From assembly GCA_014377795.1 (NCBI GenBank), contig JACMOY010000165.1, forward strand, positions 1 through 7,541: a stretch of 7,541 nucleotides of DNA. Direction: 5' to 3'. The notes under the pieces are model-generated. The model made no database searches and had not been told where the DNA came from. It saw nothing but the letters and a program-made list of their open reading frames with translations. Positions within the stretch are counted from its first letter, which is position 1; each line of letters opens with the position of its first letter. The DNA comes from Actinomycetota bacterium (GTDB taxonomy: Bacteria; Actinomycetota; Actinomycetes; Actinomycetales; Angustibacteraceae). This document shows, piece after piece, positions 6,168 to 7,541 of this stretch. Position numbers and translations under genes: made by a program.

Positions 6168-6862
6168 GGGTCGGCCGGCACCTGGGCCAGGTCGATCGCG
6201 GGCACGGATGGCACCACCTCGAGCATGGTGATCTCGCGCCTCAGCAGCTGCAGCGCGGTGCGCAGCCGGCTTCCGGCGTCCGGGCTGGCGAGCAGCCGCT
6301 GCCGATCGGCCAGGTGCAGCAGCATCGTCCCGGTCACCAGGTAGGAGAGGACCGTCGGGTCATCACGCAGTGCCTGGCTGCGCTGGTCCGGTGCGGCGAC
6401 GACGTCGGGGTCGCCGGTGAGCACGACCGCCAGCCGCTGGGTGTAGGTCTCGAAGCGGGACTGCACCCGCGCCACCAGCTCGGGGTCGACCTGCACGACG
6501 GGCTCCTCGACGAACTCGACCAGGCCGGTGAGGTACGGCGTCCCCGCGTCGGTGTCGATGTCGACCAACCGGAAGCGCTGCCGCCCGACCGCCTCGATCT
6601 GGCTGCCGCCGTCGGGTTGGCGGCGTACGTCGATCACCTCGGCGACGCAGCCGATCCCGTGCAGGGCGCGCAGCTGGTCGCGGCCGACCTCCAGGCCCGC
6701 GCGGATCGCGATGACACCGAACGTCATCCGGCCGTCGCGCTCGCCGATCGCGAGCAGGTCGTCGACCAGCTGGCGGTAGCGGGGTTCGAAGATGTTCAGC
6801 GGCAGCACCTCGCCGGGCACCAGGACGGTGCCGAGCGGGAACAGGGGCAGCCGGGTGACCAC
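6161..6862 (-). CDS. Stand-alone Lon substrate-binding-domain protein (COG2802 type)
   Basis: The protein is 233 aa. The N-terminus reads LPLFPLGTVLVPGEVLPLNI and continues to FEPRYRQLVDDLL, the hallmark of the N-terminal Lon (LAN/PUA-like) domain. The TFGVIAIRAG strand, a CVAEVIDVRRQPDGG segment and the GRQRFRL segment follow in the family order. No AAA+ ATPase or Ser-Lys protease domain is present, so this is not Lon protease; the small domain-only family is of this length. The C-terminal half (about 120-233) is helical with a polar Gln/Arg-rich stretch. The GTG start is forced: the only codons upstream before an in-frame TAG are three non-start codons, and the conserved LPLFPL begins at residue 5. 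The protein is probably cytosolic. Its role is unclear; substrate or protein binding is inferred from the domain. Confidence 0.93.
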   Translation of the reverse strand: MVTRLPLFPLGTVLVPGEVLPLNIFEPRYRQLVDDLLAIGERDGRMTFGVIAIRAGLEVGRDQLRALHGIGCVAEVIDVRRQPDGGSQIEAVGRQRFRLVDIDTDAGTPYLTGLVEFVEEPVVQVDPELVARVQSRFETYTQRLAVVLTGDPDVVAAPDQRSQALRDDPTVLSYLVTGTMLLHLADRQRLLASPDAGSRLRTALQLLRREITMLEVVPSVPAIDLAQVPADPR

Positions 6863-6868
6863 CCCCGA

Positions 6869-6874
6869 ACTCTA
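6869..6874 (-). promoter_or_regulatory. -10 box of a probable leaderless promoter for the Lon-domain gene
   Basis: On the minus strand TAGAGT is followed by exactly 6 nt and then GTG. This places the start of transcription on the G of the start codon. The TAG of the -10 box is itself the in-frame stop that closes the reading frame upstream. The G run abutting the GTG is too close to serve as a ribosome site. The 34-nt gap to the fetB stop (6863-6896) holds this box and no clear -35 or terminator. Some read-through from fetB is also possible. Confidence 0.6.
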
Positions 6875-6896
6875 GGGCCCGCTCCGGGCGCGCCGC

Positions 6897-7541
6897 TCAG
6901 GGGTGCAGGCGGTCGCGGGCGACCAGCTCGAGCACCAGCAGCACCGACCCCGACTGCACCAGCAGCAGCCCGACGAGGACGACGAGCTGGACGGCCGCGG
7001 CCTGCGCCGGCGTCGCACCGCCGAGCAGCATGCCGACGAAGGCCCCAGGCAGGGTGACCAGACCCACGGTGCGGGTCTGGTCGAGCCCGGGCACCAGCGC
7101 GAGCGCGGTGTCGTCGCGGGCCACGAGCAGCGCGGCGTCGCGGGGCAGCAGGCCGATCGCCAGGCCCGCCTCGTACTCGCCGTGGCGGGTGCGCAGCGCG
7201 TCCAGGGCGCGCCGGCCGGCGAGCACCGTGGCGGTCATCGCGCCGCCGATGAGGATGTCGCCGATCGGCAGCAGAGCCGTGCCGGTCAGGGGCACCAGGC
7301 CGCTGGCGACCAGCAGCACCACGACCGGCACGGACGCCGCGACCACCGGCAGCGCGGCCCACGCACCGCTGCGCGCTCGGGTGGGTCGGCGGGCTGCCGT
7401 GCCGCTGGCCACCGTCGCCATGAAGGCGAGGAACGTGAGCGTCAGCGGCAGCGACCCGAGCACCGCCCCGACCACGAGCGCCACCAGCAGCAGCTGGACG
7501 ACGGCCCGCCCGCCGGCGCGCACCACGGCCCAGGCCTGTCC
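6897..7541 (-). CDS. fetB: FetB/UPF0014-family ABC transporter permease, 5' end outside window
   Basis: The frame is open to the window edge, giving at least 214 aa, and reads GQAWAVVRAGGRAVVQLLLV at the edge. The family is usually about 250-260 aa, so roughly 35-45 N-terminal residues, including the first TM helix, should lie to the right. The GTG at 7526 is therefore probably not the start. The sequence has several hydrophobic helices. A cytosolic loop (EYEAGLAIGLLPRDA) resembles the coupling loop of ABC permeases. The signature TVGLVTLPGAFVGMLLGG, then TPAQAAAVQLVVL, is typical of this family. E. coli FetB works with the ATPase FetA in iron export; that substrate is only inferred here. No ATPase gene is in the window; it may lie beyond the right edge. 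The gene precedes the Lon-domain gene on the same strand. Confidence 0.9.
   Translation of the reverse strand, partial: GQAWAVVRAGGRAVVQLLLVALVVGAVLGSLPLTLTFLAFMATVASGTAARRPTRARSGAWAALPVVAASVPVVVLLVASGLVPLTGTALLPIGDILIGGAMTATVLAGRRALDALRTRHGEYEAGLAIGLLPRDAALLVARDDTALALVPGLDQTRTVGLVTLPGAFVGMLLGGATPAQAAAVQLVVLVGLLLVQSGSVLLVLELVARDRLHP

Noticed and set aside
6314..7057. Plus-strand frame (247 codons) opposite the Lon-domain and fetB genes
   Set aside because: Both minus-strand genes carry clear family signatures. This frame crosses their boundary and looks like shadow sequence.

Overview
The window is GC-rich, and every gene carries strongly G/C-biased third codon positions. It looks like chromosomal core sequence from an actinobacterium. 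The best evidence is an actinobacterial-type DnaE1 replicative polymerase of 1182 residues. Further support comes from a membrane-anchored DUF3352-type protein, a stand-alone Lon substrate-binding-domain protein, and two apparently leaderless genes with TAnnnT -10 boxes. I do not assign a genus. No phage, transposase, CRISPR or tRNA signal was seen.

Layout, left to right. Positions 1-445 hold no convincing gene and are dominated by a very large imperfect inverted repeat. Its arms, 1-170 and 222-389, are about 93% identical and surround a 51-nt spacer. Each arm carries a strong terminator-like hairpin. A -10 box (TAGACT, 432-437) follows, placed so that dnaE (446-3994, +) is probably transcribed without a leader. 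After a 102-nt gap with a small dyad and a candidate promoter comes a two-gene membrane unit on the + strand. This unit is a one-TM DUF3352-like protein (4097-5647) overlapping by ATGA a four-TM small membrane protein (5644-6156). Only 4 nt later the minus-strand genes begin. They are a Lon-domain protein (6161-6862), again apparently leaderless and starting at GTG, and upstream of it the 3' part of a FetB/UPF0014-type ABC permease (6897-7541), cut by the window edge.

The genes do not form one pathway. dnaE is the replication module. The DUF3352/4-TM pair looks like a translationally coupled envelope module of unknown role. The FetB-like permease and the Lon-domain protein run in the same direction and converge on the membrane pair. 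The most unusual object is the inverted repeat in front of dnaE. Read outward from its centre, each arm has the order 'possible coding tail, TGA, terminator hairpin', as if a gene 3' end plus terminator had been duplicated head to head. The left arm keeps an open frame ending in a stop just before the hairpin. In the right arm an indel destroys that frame.
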